From contig BJHM01000005.1 of NCBI GenBank assembly GCA_014192625.1, positions 68,894 through 114,797 of the forward strand: 45,904 nucleotides of DNA. The letters run 5' to 3'. Both the position numbers and the translations under genes were made by a program. This DNA comes from Planctomycetota bacterium (lineage in GTDB: Bacteria; Planctomycetota; UBA1135; UBA2386). Shown here piece by piece: positions 16,375 through 25,691 of this stretch. The notes beneath the pieces are model-generated. The model worked only from the letters and a program-made list of their open reading frames with translations. It ran no database searches and had not been told where the DNA came from. Position 1 is the first letter of the stretch; each line of letters begins with the position of its first letter.

Positions 16375-18975
16375 TCAGCTGCTCGCTTGTGCTTTCAGTT
16401 TCGCCAGCAGATCGAGCGCCTGGCGTGGCGTGAGGCCGTCAACGTCGAGTTGGCGCAGCGCCATGACGATGGGATCTACAGGCGGTGCAAATAGGTTCTT
16501 TTGCTGCGGCCCTCTGGGTTTCACTTGCTTGGTCGCCAATAGTTTGGCGCGCACCTCACTGCCCTCGTCGCCCAGTTCGTGCAAGACCGCCTTTGCGCGC
16601 TCAAGCACTGGCTTTGGGATGCCGGCAAGCCTTGCCACGTGTAGTCCGTAGCTGCGATCGGTACCGCCGCCTTCTATGCGGTGCAAGAATACGATCTCGT
16701 CGCCCCACTCGCGCACCGCAACGCGCTGATTGACCACGCCGCGATCGTCACCGGCGAGGTCGACGAGTTGATGGTAGTGCGTGGCAAACAGCGCGCGGCA
16801 GCAGATGCGGTCGTGCAGGTCTTCGGCGATTGCCCACGCGAGCGACAAGCCGTCATAGGTGCTAGTGCCGCGGCCAACTTCGTCGAGGATAACCAGGCTG
16901 CTAGCGGTGGCGTTGTTGAGGATGTTGGCGGTCTCTGTCATCTCGACCATGAAGGTAGACGCACCGCGGCTTATGTCGTCGCTCGACCCGACCCGCGTGA
17001 AGATGCGATCGACGAGCCCGATGCGTGCGGCCTTCGCCGGCACGTAGCTACCGATTTGCGCGAGCAGCACGATCAGCGCGTTCTGGCGGATGTAGGTGGA
17101 CTTGCCTGCCATGTTGGGGCCGGTTATCAACGACAGTCGGCGGCGCATAGGTTCGAGGTCGGTGTCGTTTGGCACGAACGTGCCAACGGCATGCGTGGCC
17201 TCGATCACCGGATGCCTGCCGTCTTCGATGCGCAACGTAAGGGAGTCATCTACCTCGGGCCGGCAGTAGTTGCGTTCGCCTGCAACCTGCGCCAGCCCGC
17301 CGTAGCAGTCGAGTTCGGCGACCAACTGTGCCGTGCTCTGCAAGCGTGCTGTATGCGCGGTGATCTCTTTGCGCAGCGCGCAAAACAGATCGTATTCGAG
17401 TGCCTTGCTGTTTTCTTCGGCCCGCAGGATCTTCGTCTCAAAAGTGCGCAGCTCGTCGGTGATGTAACGCTCCGCGTTCTTCGTTGTTTGCTTGCGGACG
17501 AACTCAGGTGGCAGAGCCACTTCCTTGTGCGTGTGCGTGACCTCGATGTAGTAGCCGAAAACGCGGTTGAACCCGATCTTCAGACTGTGGATGCCGGTGC
17601 GCTCGCACAGTTGCTGTTGGTAGCGCGAAAGCCACTCGGTGCTGTCGCGCGCGAGTAGGCGCAACTCGTCAAGCTCTGCATGGAACCCTGCGCGGATCAG
17701 CCCGCCATCCTTGAGCCCGAGCGGTGGCTCATCGACGAGGCAATTCGCGATCATGGCCGCTATGTCTGGCAGTGGGTCGAGCTTTAGGCCGACTTCGCGC
17801 AACGTCGTCGAGCGGCATTCGCGCAAGCGCAGTTGGATTTCGGGTAGCGGCAAAAGGCTCTGGCTCAGTGCCAGCAGATCGCGTCCGTGTGCGCGGCCAA
17901 ACGCAGCGCGCGCAGTCAGGCGCTCAAGGTCTAGCACGCTCGCAAGGCCCTCGGTCAGCGATTGGCGCAGCACCCGGTCGTCGAACAACTCAGCCACCGC
18001 AGCTTGGCGCCTATGAATGGTCGCTACTTCGGTGAGCGGCGCCAACAGCCAGCCGCGCAGCATTCGGCCGCCCATCGGTGTTTTGGTGCGGTCGATGACC
18101 TGCAGCAATGGCTTGCCGTCGTTGCCGGCGCGCATCGTTTCGACCAGTTCGAGACTCTGGCGCGTGGCACGGTCGAGCCGCATGTGGCGGCCTTCCTGCC
18201 AGACCTCGATGGTGCGGATATGCGGCAACGCGGTCAGTTGCGTTTCTTGCAAGTAGCCGATCAATGCCCCGGCAGCGCCGATAGCTAGTGGCATGTCGTC
18301 GAGGCCAAAGCCGGCAAGCGTGCCGATGCGAAAGAATGTGGTGAGCGTGCGGGTCGCTGAGTCCACGCCAAACTCATAGCCGGCGCGAAACGTGAGCGGC
18401 ACGGCGAGGCCTTGGAGAAAGGGGCGGTCGTTGCCGCGCAAATCCTCGGCGAGCAGCAACTCGGCGGCCTCGATGCGCTCGAGTTCATCGCTAAGGCGCA
18501 TCGCATCGCACTCATGCACGCGGAATGAGCCGGTCGAAAGTTCGATCCATGCGATGCCCGCGCGGCCGCGCTGCACGGCGGCGGCAACAAGGTGGTTGGG
18601 CCGCCGCTCGTCGAGCAGGTTGTCCTCGGTCAGGGTGCCAGGCGTGACGACGCGGACGACCTGCCGCTCGATCACGCCCTTGGCCTCCTTGGGATCTTGC
18701 ATCTGTTCGCAGATCGCGACGCGGTGGCCAGACCGCACGAGTTTTTGCAGGTAGCCGTCGAGTGCGCGATACGGCACGCCCGCCATCGGGATCGCGTTCT
18801 CCCCCTTGCTGCGGCTCGTGAGTGCAATCCCAAGCGCCTTGCTAGCGATCTTCGCGTCCTCGAAGAACAGTTCGTAGAAGTCGCCCATGCGGAAGCACAG
18901 CAGCGCATCTTGGTGCTGCTGCTTTGCCGCTAGGTATTGCGCCATCGCAGGCGTGCTGGCGGTCAGATCGGTCAT
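16375..18975 (-). CDS. mutS: DNA mismatch repair protein MutS
   Basis: The start at ATG 18975 gives 866 residues, the normal MutS size; the open frame upstream runs inside the cysteine desulfurase gene and is ignored. The mismatch-reading motif GDFYELFF (F33, E35) is near the N-terminus. The central lever/clamp domains follow, and the ABC-type ATPase has Walker [10 protein letters not shown] (619-627) and Walker [14 protein letters not shown] (D698, E699). The C-terminal tail ends in a helical segment ([17 protein letters not shown]), like the tetramerisation region. MutS binds mispairs and recruits MutL, which is not in this window. It overlaps the upstream desulfurase gene by 4 bp (ATGA). 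Confidence 0.97.
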   Translation of the reverse strand: MTDLTASTPAMAQYLAAKQQHQDALLCFRMGDFYELFFEDAKIASKALGIALTSRSKGENAIPMAGVPYRALDGYLQKLVRSGHRVAICEQMQDPKEAKGVIERQVVRVVTPGTLTEDNLLDERRPNHLVAAAVQRGRAGIAWIELSTGSFRVHECDAMRLSDELERIEAAELLLAEDLRGNDRPFLQGLAVPLTFRAGYEFGVDSATRTLTTFFRIGTLAGFGLDDMPLAIGAAGALIGYLQETQLTALPHIRTIEVWQEGRHMRLDRATRQSLELVETMRAGNDGKPLLQVIDRTKTPMGGRMLRGWLLAPLTEVATIHRRQAAVAELFDDRVLRQSLTEGLASVLDLERLTARAAFGRAHGRDLLALSQSLLPLPEIQLRLRECRSTTLREVGLKLDPLPDIAAMIANCLVDEPPLGLKDGGLIRAGFHAELDELRLLARDSTEWLSRYQQQLCERTGIHSLKIGFNRVFGYYIEVTHTHKEVALPPEFVRKQTTKNAERYITDELRTFETKILRAEENSKALEYDLFCALRKEITAHTARLQSTAQLVAELDCYGGLAQVAGERNYCRPEVDDSLTLRIEDGRHPVIEATHAVGTFVPNDTDLEPMRRRLSLITGPNMAGKSTYIRQNALIVLLAQIGSYVPAKAARIGLVDRIFTRVGSSDDISRGASTFMVEMTETANILNNATASSLVILDEVGRGTSTYDGLSLAWAIAEDLHDRICCRALFATHYHQLVDLAGDDRGVVNQRVAVREWGDEIVFLHRIEGGGTDRSYGLHVARLAGIPKPVLERAKAVLHELGDEGSEVRAKLLATKQVKPRGPQQKNLFAPPVDPIVMALRQLDVDGLTPRQALDLLAKLKAQASS

Positions 18976-20174
18976 GCGTGGCCAACTCCGCGCGGCGCTT
19001 GCGACATCAGCGTCAAAGCTTCGTTGATGAGTATCTGCGCCGCGCGGTCGGCCTCTTGCGTCGTGGTTTCGCGCGAGCATGAAAGCCGAACGACCTCCCG
19101 GCTTTGGCGTTTGTCCATGCCGATCGCCGCGAGCACATGGTTGTCGGGCTTTGGTGCCGGGCGCTGTTCGGCCGGGTCGATTTCGATTGCGTCGTGGCAC
19201 GCGGCGCCAGTCGAGAATGCGAGCCCGCGTGCATCGCAGCGCATCTGCAACGTCTCGCCGATGATGCCTGGCAAGAACAGTGACAGCACGTGCGGCAGTC
19301 GGCGCTCGGGATGGCCGAGTCGGCGCGCCTGAGGCAGTGCATCGAAGATTGCATCCGTCATGCGGCCACACAGGTCTCGCATGTGCGCCGCGCCAGATGC
19401 CTGGTGGGTGAGTGCCGCCTCGGCGGCGATCATCAGGCCCACTGCGCCGGCGACATTCTCGGTACCGCCGCGCATCCGATCTTCCTGGCCACCGGCGAGC
19501 TGTAGCGGCTGGATGCGTGCCTTGCTTGACAGGGCTAAAAATCCTGCGCCGCGCGGCCCGTGAAACTTGTGGCCGGAGACAGCCACCGAGTCGACATCCA
19601 TCGTGTCGAGGTCGAATGGCAGCTTGCCGTAGGTCTGCACGAGGTCGACGTGAATGTGGGCCTCCGGTGACGCGCGGCGAACCAGCGACGCGAGTTCTGC
19701 GAGTTCGCAAAGCGTGCCGAGTTCGTTGTGGCCGTGCAGCAGCGAGACCACCCGGACATCAGGCCCGAGCGCGCCGAAGAACTGTTCGGGATTGAGATCG
19801 CCGTGCTCGGTGACGGGCAGGCGTGAGACGTGATGTCGGTGGCGCGCGAGCAACGTGGTGGTCTCCAACACCGCCGCGTGATCACTTTGTGCCATCAGAA
19901 CTCGGCCGGGCATGCGTGCCACTGCCGCGCCGATCACGCCGAGGTAGTCTGCTTCACTGCCGCCCGAAGTGAAGATGATCTGCGCCGCGCCGAGCGTGCC
20001 GCGCAAAAACTCGCGCGCGTCGTCGAGCACTTTTTTTGCCGGTGGGCCGAAGGAGTGCTTGCTGCTCGGATTACCAAACAGGTCAAACTGCACGCGGGCC
20101 ATCGCCTCGACGACTGCCGGCAGCGGCCGTGTAGTTGCTGCGTTGTCGAGGTAGATCATCTGCTGGGCGGACAT
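18972..20174 (-). CDS. NifS/IscS-like cysteine desulfurase (GAACH type)
   Basis: This is a PLP-dependent aminotransferase class V enzyme that removes sulfur (or selenium) from cysteine or selenocysteine. The chosen ATG 20174 gives 400 residues and starts just before [12 protein letters not shown] 20189 or 20159 are alternatives. The PLP lysine is K203 ([13 protein letters not shown]), PLP contacts include D177 (HVDLVQ), and the persulfide cysteine is C326. The cysteine sits in STGAACHDA, closer to selenocysteine-lyase-like proteins (VGAACHSD) than to housekeeping IscS (GSACTSG). No iscU or tRNA thiolation gene is beside it. It overlaps mutS by 4 bp, an unusual pairing. Confidence 0.88.
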   Translation of the reverse strand: MSAQQMIYLDNAATTRPLPAVVEAMARVQFDLFGNPSSKHSFGPPAKKVLDDAREFLRGTLGAAQIIFTSGGSEADYLGVIGAAVARMPGRVLMAQSDHAAVLETTTLLARHRHHVSRLPVTEHGDLNPEQFFGALGPDVRVVSLLHGHNELGTLCELAELASLVRRASPEAHIHVDLVQTYGKLPFDLDTMDVDSVAVSGHKFHGPRGAGFLALSSKARIQPLQLAGGQEDRMRGGTENVAGAVGLMIAAEAALTHQASGAAHMRDLCGRMTDAIFDALPQARRLGHPERRLPHVLSLFLPGIIGETLQMRCDARGLAFSTGAACHDAIEIDPAEQRPAPKPDNHVLAAIGMDKRQSREVVRLSCSRETTTQEADRAAQILINEALTLMSQAPRGVGHA

Positions 20175-20507
20175 TGGGCGGGGGATCATGGCGCGGGGCT
20201 GGCATGTGGGCCACAGCGGATCACTGGGTGGGATGCCCGCGTGCGGCGCTGCGCTTTGGGCGATATACACCACCTGCGTTCATGGGGTAGGCCAAACCGG
20301 CAGTTGTCGAGGGTAACTCGCCGTTCTCCGTGCGCGCAGGCAGCGCTACAGAGCTCCCATGGCCGGTTTTGCGATCAGCGATTGGGCCCAGTGGTTTGCC
20401 ACCGGTCGGCCCATTTTCGCGTTGCGGTAAAAAAGTGCATGACTGCTGCTTGCTTGCCGAAGGGGGTTCTGTTGAGGCGCAGGAAGGCCTTTGCCGATAC
20501 CGCATGC
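20175..20507. other. Divergent intergenic region
   Basis: This 333-bp region lies between the desulfurase (-) and the DUF1444 gene (+) and must hold promoters for both directions. Apart from a small A-run (GGTAAAAAAG at about 20427) there is no clear hexamer pair, repeat or small gene. Open frames across it have the shadow-like, arginine/cysteine-rich composition of non-coding GC-rich DNA. Confidence 0.45.
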
Positions 20508-21353
20508 ATGTGGATTTGGATTGCAGTCCCATGGTGCGTGCTCGCCGTCATGGTGGCGGTGCTGCACCATCGATTCCGGCGCAGCGGTCGTCGGGCACAG
20601 GCGCGCGCCTTCCTCACCGCATTGGAGCGCGAGCTACAGCGCCATCCCGGCGTCCGGTTTGTCGGCGCGCTGCCAAACAACCTGTCGTGCTTGTTGCTGG
20701 TTGATGGTCAGGAGACGCCGGTCGCATTGCAGGATCTCTGCTACCGCGCGCAAGCGTTCCCGAGCAGTTTCAGCAAGCTGGTGGATCGCTTGGTGGAAGA
20801 GATCCGCGAAGTCGGTCTTGATCGCATTGGCGACCATGAGTGGGGCAGCGTGGCTGCTGCGATCCTGCCGCAGATCAAGACGATTGCATGGGTGGAGTTG
20901 CAGGGACGTTTTGGGGATGCCGCACTCGTGCACCGAGCGCTGGTCGGCGACTTGGCGATCGTCTACGTGATCGACGATCCGCATGCGATGGTGTTCGTTT
21001 GCCGCGCTCACGTGCGAAAGTGGCGGCGCAGTGAAGAGGATGTGCATCAGCTCGCCATGTGCAATCTGCGTCGCCATGCCGGTGCGGTGTCCATCGCTGC
21101 TGCACAAGGCGCGCCAGTGCTGTTGCAGACTGGCGATGGTTATGACGCTGCCCGCGTATTGACGCTCGATCGCGAAGACGGCCTGTTGGTTGCCATGCCC
21201 GATCGCGATGTGCTGTGGTTGGCGCGCGAGTCTTTGATTGATCTCGGCGAAGTTGCGCGCGCCGCAAAAGCGATGACGCGAGTGGCGCCACATCCGATCT
21301 CTGCGCAGATCTATCGGATCAGGGGCGGCCGCCTCGAGGCGCTGTCAAACTAG
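20508..21353 (+). CDS. DUF1444-like protein with N-terminal membrane anchor
   Basis: ATG 20508 starts a 281-residue protein with a short hydrophobic N-terminus (WIWIAVPWCVLAVMVAVL) followed by a basic stretch. This suggests an inner-membrane anchor with a cytoplasmic body. The block LAIVYVIDDPHAMVFVCRA, then EEDVHQLAMCNLRRHAG and GLLVAMPDRDVLWLARESL, matches DUF1444 (YtpQ-like), whose role is unknown. The open frame runs much further upstream, but only antisense to the desulfurase. The 3' end overlaps the convergent hypothetical gene by 35 bp. Confidence 0.8.
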   Translation: MWIWIAVPWCVLAVMVAVLHHRFRRSGRRAQARAFLTALERELQRHPGVRFVGALPNNLSCLLLVDGQETPVALQDLCYRAQAFPSSFSKLVDRLVEEIREVGLDRIGDHEWGSVAAAILPQIKTIAWVELQGRFGDAALVHRALVGDLAIVYVIDDPHAMVFVCRAHVRKWRRSEEDVHQLAMCNLRRHAGAVSIAAAQGAPVLLQTGDGYDAARVLTLDREDGLLVAMPDRDVLWLARESLIDLGEVARAAKAMTRVAPHPISAQIYRIRGGRLEALSN

Positions 21354-22110
21354 TCTCCAGCTGCATCGGCCCAGGCACCGTGATTTTTAGCGGCTGCCAC
21401 GAATCACCAGTCCAAGGTGCTAGTTCGTATTCGCCTTCACCAAGGGTCAAGGTCAGCGCGCCATTCGCATCGGGCGTTGGCCGTGCACCCATCGACAGAG
21501 GTCGCCACAAGTTGTCCCCGAGGCGGCGCAGGCGTAGGTCCGGTGCAAGGATGGATTCCCCTTTGCCCAGCTGCACGGTGACCTGCTGCACTGTTGCGGC
21601 CAATACGATTGGCGAATCTTTGGCGTGGTCCTTCGCGATGGCTAGCCTGCAGAAATAGCCTCTGCGCGCCGTCGCTTCATTGGTAGCCAACGCGATGTGC
21701 AGTGATGTTTGGGAGAAGACTTCGGCGGTTACTTCGAGAGTCCCGTTGTTGCTTCGCGTGAGGCCAGCAAGCGGCAACCATTCGAGCGTGCGGTCGAGTT
21801 CGGCATCAAGGATCGCAATGCCGGTGCTGGCGATGAGGTTGTCTGGCAAACCTTGAATCAGGATCGAAAGATGCTGCTTTTTGTTGCGGGCTTGCTGGAA
21901 CAGTCGCGCGCTGGCGGGGGCGAACGTGGGACGGTGTAGCAGCCTCGCTGGCTCGGCCAAAATCGGTGCCGGCGTCATCGTCACAGGTGCCGTAGCTTGG
22001 TCCGGTTCTTGGCGCAGCGAGATGGCGAGCGCGTAGCCGCCGACCAGCGCGGACGCAGCGATCAGACACGCTAGGAGCAGTTGCAGTAGAAAACGAATGG
22101 TGGCCTCCAC
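21319..22110 (-). CDS. Hypothetical membrane-anchored extracytoplasmic protein
   Basis: GTG 22110 is preferred: it is preceded by AAGGAG 12 bases upstream and leads directly into an N-terminal hydrophobic helix (about 5-27, FLLQLLLACLIAASALVGGYAL). The result is 263 residues. Longer readings only traverse the repeat region of the neighbouring gene in another frame. The C-terminus is beta-rich (GALTLTLGEGEYELAPW, then LKITVPGPMQLETSL), like a carboxypeptidase-regulatory or PEGA-type fold. I do not recognise the family. It lies 52 bp behind the glycine-rich protein gene and is probably in the same operon. Confidence 0.65.
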   Translation of the reverse strand: MEATIRFLLQLLLACLIAASALVGGYALAISLRQEPDQATAPVTMTPAPILAEPARLLHRPTFAPASARLFQQARNKKQHLSILIQGLPDNLIASTGIAILDAELDRTLEWLPLAGLTRSNNGTLEVTAEVFSQTSLHIALATNEATARRGYFCRLAIAKDHAKDSPIVLAATVQQVTVQLGKGESILAPDLRLRRLGDNLWRPLSMGARPTPDANGALTLTLGEGEYELAPWTGDSWQPLKITVPGPMQLETSLTAPRGGRP

Positions 22111-22162
22111 GAAGCAGTTTAGCTCCTTGCGGACAGTCAGGCCACGGATAGGTGCAGCGGGA

Positions 22163-25100
22163 TCAGTTGCCGCCGCCAGTATTGCCATTAGCACCGCCGC
22201 CAGCACCGCCGCCAGCACCACCGGCACCGCGTGCCCCGCCGCCAGCGCCAGCTCCGCCGGCACCACCAGCACCGCCGCCAGCACCACCGGCACCGCGCGC
22301 ACCGCCGCCAGCGCCAGCTCCGCCGGCACCACCAGCACCGCGCGCACCGCCGCCAGCACCACCGGCACCGCGTGCCCCGCCGCCAGCGCCGCGTGGCCCG
22401 GCTGCTGGCGCGGTTGCGCCATTGGGATTGCTAGCAGCACCGTTCGCACCGCGACCACCGCGACCGCCGCCAGCACCGCGTGCGCCACCGCCTTGGTTGG
22501 TTACATCGCCAGGTGGCGAAGTCTTGCCGGCTGGCATCGTGAGCGTGATCTTCTGGCCGATTGCGGCAAACGTCTGCGCACTTGTAGTCTCGCGGCCGGC
22601 CAATCGCAAAACCGCGAGGTAGTTGCCAGGGGGCAGCATGTCGATCGCGAACTTGCCGACCGCAACGCGCGCATTGAATGACGTTCCGTCGCGCGCGAGC
22701 TGGTTGATGTTCTCGGGCACTTCAGTAAGGCCAGGCAGCAGCATCATGCCACCTTGCAGCGCTTCGACCTTGCTGCCGTCATCAACGGTGACCGTGCCTT
22801 CGAGCGAGCAGGTCATCAGGCTCACCGTGACATCAGAAGTAGTGCCAGTGATGACCACCACGGCTTCGTTATGCAGCACGCCGGCGCGGCGGCCGCTGCT
22901 GATCGTTAGCAAGTAGTTGCCAGCAGGGATCTCGGTGATGGTGAAGTGACTGGAGCTGGAGACCGCCGCGGTGAAGTCGTTGCCACCGCCACCGCCACCG
23001 CCACGCCCGCCTCGACCACCGCGCCCATTGGTCTGCGCCGCAGGGTCGCCGTTGTCTTGGCGCCGCAAGGTCACCTGAAAGCCAGCGGCTGGAATCCCGT
23101 TGTGCGTGACCGAGCCACGCACTGTGCCAACCTCTGGGATTGTAAGGTCGATGTCGAGGGTAGCAGTTTCGCTGGCGCGAACGGTGACGTCCGCCACGGT
23201 GCCATTGCCATTGCCGGAGAACTGCTGCCACATCGACCGCATCCCGCTGCCTACGAATGCGCGGACCGTGTAGCCGCCTGGCTGCAGGTCGATGATTTGG
23301 TATGTGCCGTCGGGCTTCACAGTGCCGAATGGGTTGCCGCCGCCTGGGCCACCGCGGCCTCGTCCACCCTGACCACCCTGACCACCCTGACCACCCTGAC
23401 CGCCGTTATCACCCTGACCACCCTGACCACCCTGACCGCCGTTATTCACGGGCATTGCCATGACGCGCGCTTCCGCGAGTTGTGCCGGCGTGGCACCGCG
23501 GATCTTGCCGACGATTTGCGCTAGTGATCCGAGTGCGAGGCGCACGCTGTCGAGGTCGGCAGTGAGCGCGAACGGTTCGGTGCGCGCATCCTCAAAACCC
23601 TCCTTGCTTGCCGTCACTCGGTAGCGGCCTTGAAGCGTGTGGGCAAACTCGAACCTGCCCCTTGCATCCGTGGTGGCCTCGATCGTGCTGCCGGTAAACA
23701 TTCCGATCATCTGTTGGATCATGGAGCTCCCACCACCGCGCCCGCCGCGGCCGTTGGCGGACGCATCTGCGGACTGACGAGTGTTGTCCTCGGCGACGCG
23801 CAATTCGACGCGCGCTTCGGCAATTGCACTGCCATCTTGCTTGGTGATGACGCCACTTACCTTCACGCCGCTTTGCAGCAACACGGTGAGTTCGGGTGCT
23901 AGTGCGCCGCTGCGGACTTGGACTTCTTCGCTGCGGAAGCGCGCATGATCCGGTGCTTCGATCATGACCAAATAGACGCCTTCTTCTAGGCCCGACTCGA
24001 CGAACCGCCCGTCTGGATGCGGGGTAGGTTTTTGGTTGTCAGCGGTGTTGCTTTGGTTGGACCCCGTTGCATCCGTGCCACGCCAAAGGCCACCGCCTGT
24101 GTTGCCGCGCATGGCGGCGAATTGCGTGCGCATCGAACCCATCTGGCTACGCGCACTCTGCATTGCAGCTTCGTCGAGTGTCCCAGCGCGGAATCGTTCG
24201 ACGAGATCACCCATGTTTAACGACGGCTCGCCGGGCAGTGGCAAGGCGCGGATGCGCGTTGAGTGCACGTAGAAGCGGCTCACTGGGATGCTGGTTTTTG
24301 CATCGCTGGCGATGCCGTTGATCTTGAGCCCGTCCTGCAAGGTGATGAACAGTTGCGAGCCGAGCTTGGCGTCGATGTCGTTTTGCTGGTAGCGCAAGAA
24401 GCCGACCTTGCTGACGGTGAGTTCGAGCGGCGTGCCTGGCAGATGGTCGAGCGCGAAGCGGCCAGCCTTGTCGGTCTTCGTGCTCCGATCGTTGCCGTTG
24501 TTTCCACCCTGACCAAATGGACCACCCTGACCGCCCGGACCGCCCTGACCGCGGCCGCCGCCCTGACCACCCTGACCACCCTGACCACCCTGACCACCCT
24601 GACCACCCTGACCACCCTGACCACCCTGACCGCCCTCACCGCGGCCGCCGCCCTGGTTGTTGCCACCGTTCTGTGCATCGCGCCTGCTTTGCACGGCGAC
24701 ATCGGCATCGGCCACCGGTAGGCCGCCAATGTCGCTGACGATGCCGGAAAGCTCGTAGCCAGGGCCGAGGTGGATGTCCGCAACGTCGACCCGGGTGATT
24801 TCTTCAGCAGCAATCACCTCGGACTCGCCATTGAGGTGGCGTGGCGCGCTCGCGGCAACGCGCCATTGGCTAGCGGGAACGTGTTCAAATCGGTAGAAGC
24901 CGCTGTTGTCCACGCTGCGCGCTGGCAAGAGCAACTCGCGGTCGCGCTGCATCCGCATCGGGTTATTGTTGTTCGGCTGCAGGCGCACTTCGGCAGTTGC
25001 AATGCCATTGCCGTCGAGGTCGGTCACGCGGCCGAACAACTCGCCACCGTCGTCGACGATCAGATCGCCGAGGTCATTTTCTGCCTTCACTTCGCCGATG

Positions 25101-25573
25101 TTGCGTTCAAAGCTCTTCGGCGCGTGCAGCTTGGGCGAAACCAGCAGCGAGATGCGCAGATCGCGGAAGGTCTGGCCAGCGAATGCAAAACGTCCATCGG
25201 CGTCGGTCTGCACTGGTTCTGGCACGCGACGACTAGGTCCGCCGCGACCGCCGCGCGCGAAGTCGAGCCACACCTTGGCATCGCGGACTGGCGCACTTCT
25301 TCGGTCGACGATGCGGCCGCGCAGCACGATTGCGGTGCGTTCGTCGATGCTGTTGCCCGCCGCATTGACGGGCAGCGATGCGCGTTCGTTGACATCTTGT
25401 CCGGTCGCAGGATCGACCTCGGAGTCGGCTTGCGCAACTTCCACCTCGTCGGCCTGATGCCAAGTCATTGGCTTATTGCTGTTGCTGCTGCCAAAGAGCG
25501 AGGGGCCGAGCAATAGGGCAAGGGCGCCAATCAGGCAGGCGACGACTACGGCAACTGTTGTGCGTTGGAGCAT
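22163..25573 (-). CDS. Giant exported protein: CarboxypepD_reg-like domains plus Gly-rich repeats
   Basis: ATG 25573 is chosen because it begins a signal/anchor (MLQRTTVAVVVACLIGALAL); the protein is 1136 residues. It contains several carboxypeptidase-regulatory-like beta-sandwiches, each with a 'D..GRF.F..L..G.Y.V' pattern: DADGRFAFAGQTF, DKAGRFALDHLPGT, DARGRFEFAHTLQGRYRV and GTYQIIDLQPGGYTVRAF. Three low-complexity blocks interrupt them: (GGQ)n at about 302-361, (GGQ)n at about 711-748, and a Gly/Ala/Arg tail from about 1031 to the end. Such architecture fits a cell-surface or periplasmic scaffold. The blocks are encoded by tandem DNA repeats and likely vary in length between strains. Confidence 0.8.
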   Translation of the reverse strand: MLQRTTVAVVVACLIGALALLLGPSLFGSSNSNKPMTWHQADEVEVAQADSEVDPATGQDVNERASLPVNAAGNSIDERTAIVLRGRIVDRRSAPVRDAKVWLDFARGGRGGPSRRVPEPVQTDADGRFAFAGQTFRDLRISLLVSPKLHAPKSFERNIGEVKAENDLGDLIVDDGGELFGRVTDLDGNGIATAEVRLQPNNNNPMRMQRDRELLLPARSVDNSGFYRFEHVPASQWRVAASAPRHLNGESEVIAAEEITRVDVADIHLGPGYELSGIVSDIGGLPVADADVAVQSRRDAQNGGNNQGGGRGEGGQGGQGGQGGQGGQGGQGGQGGQGGGRGQGGPGGQGGPFGQGGNNGNDRSTKTDKAGRFALDHLPGTPLELTVSKVGFLRYQQNDIDAKLGSQLFITLQDGLKINGIASDAKTSIPVSRFYVHSTRIRALPLPGEPSLNMGDLVERFRAGTLDEAAMQSARSQMGSMRTQFAAMRGNTGGGLWRGTDATGSNQSNTADNQKPTPHPDGRFVESGLEEGVYLVMIEAPDHARFRSEEVQVRSGALAPELTVLLQSGVKVSGVITKQDGSAIAEARVELRVAEDNTRQSADASANGRGGRGGGSSMIQQMIGMFTGSTIEATTDARGRFEFAHTLQGRYRVTASKEGFEDARTEPFALTADLDSVRLALGSLAQIVGKIRGATPAQLAEARVMAMPVNNGGQGGQGGQGDNGGQGGQGGQGGQGGRGRGGPGGGNPFGTVKPDGTYQIIDLQPGGYTVRAFVGSGMRSMWQQFSGNGNGTVADVTVRASETATLDIDLTIPEVGTVRGSVTHNGIPAAGFQVTLRRQDNGDPAAQTNGRGGRGGRGGGGGGGNDFTAAVSSSSHFTITEIPAGNYLLTISSGRRAGVLHNEAVVVITGTTSDVTVSLMTCSLEGTVTVDDGSKVEALQGGMMLLPGLTEVPENINQLARDGTSFNARVAVGKFAIDMLPPGNYLAVLRLAGRETTSAQTFAAIGQKITLTMPAGKTSPPGDVTNQGGGARGAGGGRGGRGANGAASNPNGATAPAAGPRGAGGGARGAGGAGGGARGAGGAGGAGAGGGARGAGGAGGGAGGAGGAGAGGGARGAGGAGGGAGGGANGNTGGGN
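22190..22395. repeat. Degenerate GC-rich repeat encoding the Gly/Ala/Arg tail
   Basis: Alternating GCCGCCAGCACC/GGCACCGCG-type units run through the 3' end of the exported-protein gene and encode GAGGGARGAGGAG-like sequence on the minus strand. Copies of a larger unit of about 80-100 bp (CACCGCCGCCAGCGCCAGCT) recur, suggesting expansion by slippage or unequal recombination. Confidence 0.85.
23364..23441. repeat. 9-bp tandem repeat (CCACCCTGA), two runs
   Basis: CCACCCTGA units on the plus strand encode Gly-Gly-Gln triplets on the minus strand. A GCCGTTATC segment splits the array into two similar halves, indicating a block duplication. Confidence 0.9.
24561..24630. repeat. 9-bp tandem repeat (CCACCCTGA), about 8 copies
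   Basis: This is a near-perfect run of the same 9-bp unit found at 23364. It encodes (GGQ)n within the same protein, about 1.1 kb away. The shared unit allows recombination between the two blocks. Confidence 0.92.
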
Positions 25574-25691
25574 TATGGTGGTTGCGAAACGGTCGGGCAG
25601 TTTACGTTTACTGCCCGAATTGCCCACCAGCGGACCTGTCGTATCCTGTAACGCTTCTGCAAGCATCTCGCGGTGCACCGCAGACCTGTTC

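Noticed and set aside
18976-19710. N-terminal extension of MutS by 245 residues
   Set aside because: The extension is antiparallel-free but lies in another frame of the cysteine desulfurase gene, is arginine-rich, and MutS is already full length from 18975.
19830-20507. Long upstream extension of the DUF1444 gene
   Set aside because: It is antisense to the desulfurase gene and has no family match; ATG 20508 opens directly into a membrane anchor.
22111-22488. N-terminal Ala/Val-rich extension of the 263-residue protein
   Set aside because: It is the glycine-rich repeat of the neighbouring gene read in another frame.
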